Part shown: positions 63,701 through 64,000 of the stretch, one piece after another | How the letters are laid out: every line of letters begins with the position of its first letter | How positions within the stretch are numbered: position 1 is the stretch's first letter | DNA from: Rhodothermus sp. | Lineage (GTDB): Bacteria > Bacteroidota > Rhodothermia > Rhodothermales > Rhodothermaceae | NCBI GenBank assembly: GCA_030950375.1 | Contig: JAUZRN010000009.1 | Location: 35,506 to 99,505 of the forward strand | Length of the DNA: 64,000 nt | Reading direction: 5' to 3' | Program-made: the position numbers and the translations under genes | The notes under the pieces: model-generated | Database searches by the model: none | What the model saw: only the letters and a program-made list of their open reading frames with translations | Told to the model about the DNA's origin: nothing

Positions 63701-63871
63701 AACCCAAGACGTACGACAATACAACCCTTCGATAGCGATAAAACAAGGGCTTGACGAACCCTTCTGTTTGTATTTTCTTTTGCCATAACCACGGCGAAGT
63801 GGTGACCCTTCCGTCACCGGCCGTTCTCGGTTGCGCAGAAAACCTTTCCCCAACCGAAAACGGAAGGAGCC
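63701..63871. other. Leader before the last frame
   Basis: About 170 bases between the repeat island and the last start codon. It contains a TTGACG at 63751-63756 and a T-rich stretch with TATTTT at 63771-63776, but the spacing of 14 bases is too short for a good sigma-70 promoter. A GGAAGGAGC precedes the ATG at 63872 very closely. Confidence 0.35.
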
Positions 63872-63999
63872 ATGCGAAGCACACGTTTTGGGTTGCCGGC
63901 GGCGCAGGAGGTGGAGCTGGCGACGGGCGCCTGGTCGTCGGGTCGTTATGTGGTGGTGCTTCGGGTGGGTGAGCGTACGTTGACGCAGCCGATCACGCG
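63872..63999 (+). CDS. Frame resembling a T9SS sorting-domain end, partial
   Basis: The frame runs off the window edge. It starts MRSTRFGLPAAQEVELATG and continues GAWSSGRYVVVLRVGERTLT, which closely resembles the last part of type A T9SS C-terminal sorting domains (compare GRYVVRW and VRLQAGERQLS in the gene at 5265). It would be unusual for such sequence to follow a start codon directly. The in-frame sequence upstream is closed by a stop at 63803. It may be the 3' remnant of a cargo gene, or a short gene with this domain only. The rest is outside the window. Confidence 0.4.
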   Translation, partial: MRSTRFGLPAAQEVELATGAWSSGRYVVVLRVGERTLTQPIT

Positions 64000-64000
64000 G

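Overview
The window reads as a chromosomal segment of a GC-rich, thermophilic Rhodothermus-type bacterium (Rhodothermota, formerly placed in Bacteroidetes). The branching enzyme GlgB at 13178-15043 is 621 residues long and, from memory, very close but not identical to Rhodothermus marinus/obamensis GlgB. Other lineage signs are type IX secretion (T9SS) sorting domains, a DUF5723-type outer-membrane protein, a YtxJ bacillithiol-linked protein, a Bacteroidota 'asparagine synthetase B'-labelled secreted family, and two TAnnTTTG promoter elements of the Bacteroidetes kind.

Layout. 1-8348: a partial holin-X-like gene, two unknown genes, a reverse redox operon (ytxJ-tlpA-hypothetical), oligoendopeptidase F, a T9SS cargo protein closed by a strong terminator, and a RuBisCO-like protein. 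8345-13139: an M24 peptidase divergent from the heme operon hemA-hemC-hemD, which ends in a translationally coupled yjbQ. 13178-17516: divergent glgB and glgX. 17537-21478: a SPOR lipoprotein, a cupin, an unknown gene, a flippase and a FemAB-like transferase. 21509-31371, all reverse: ldcA, purN, purH, mreB, mreC, dacB, hslV, a NYN-domain gene, hslU and the two envelope genes above. 31591-34158: lapA-like, wbqC and a class V aminotransferase. 34259-43839: a secreted lipoprotein plus DUF5723 pair, a coiled-coil membrane protein with an 18-residue repeat, a TonB-dependent receptor, and a LytS/LytR-type two-component pair. 44007-52251: M1 peptidase, serS, rfbD-like reductase, small outer-membrane protein, acyl-CoA thioesterase, the 'AsnB'-labelled secreted protein and a TPR protein. 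52339-61320: the envelope and isoprenoid operon dxr-rseP-uppS-bamA-skp-skp, then panB and surE. 61262-63999: an accessory patch.

The genes are mostly housekeeping: tetrapyrrole, purine, glycogen, isoprenoid, pantothenate, cell shape and outer-membrane assembly. The least ordinary places are these. A 134-bp duplication of the yjbQ 5' end flanks a VapBC toxin-antitoxin module. A NYN-type gene lacking part of its acidic site sits between hslV and hslU. A RuBisCO-like protein lacks several carboxylase residues. An island of alternating GC-rich hairpins (63131-63700) has a spacing of about 215 bp. A 5'-UTR hairpin appears to hide the ribosome binding site of the repeat-bearing coiled-coil protein. 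No rRNA, tRNA, CRISPR array or intact insertion sequence was seen. All family assignments come from reading the sequence, not from database searches.
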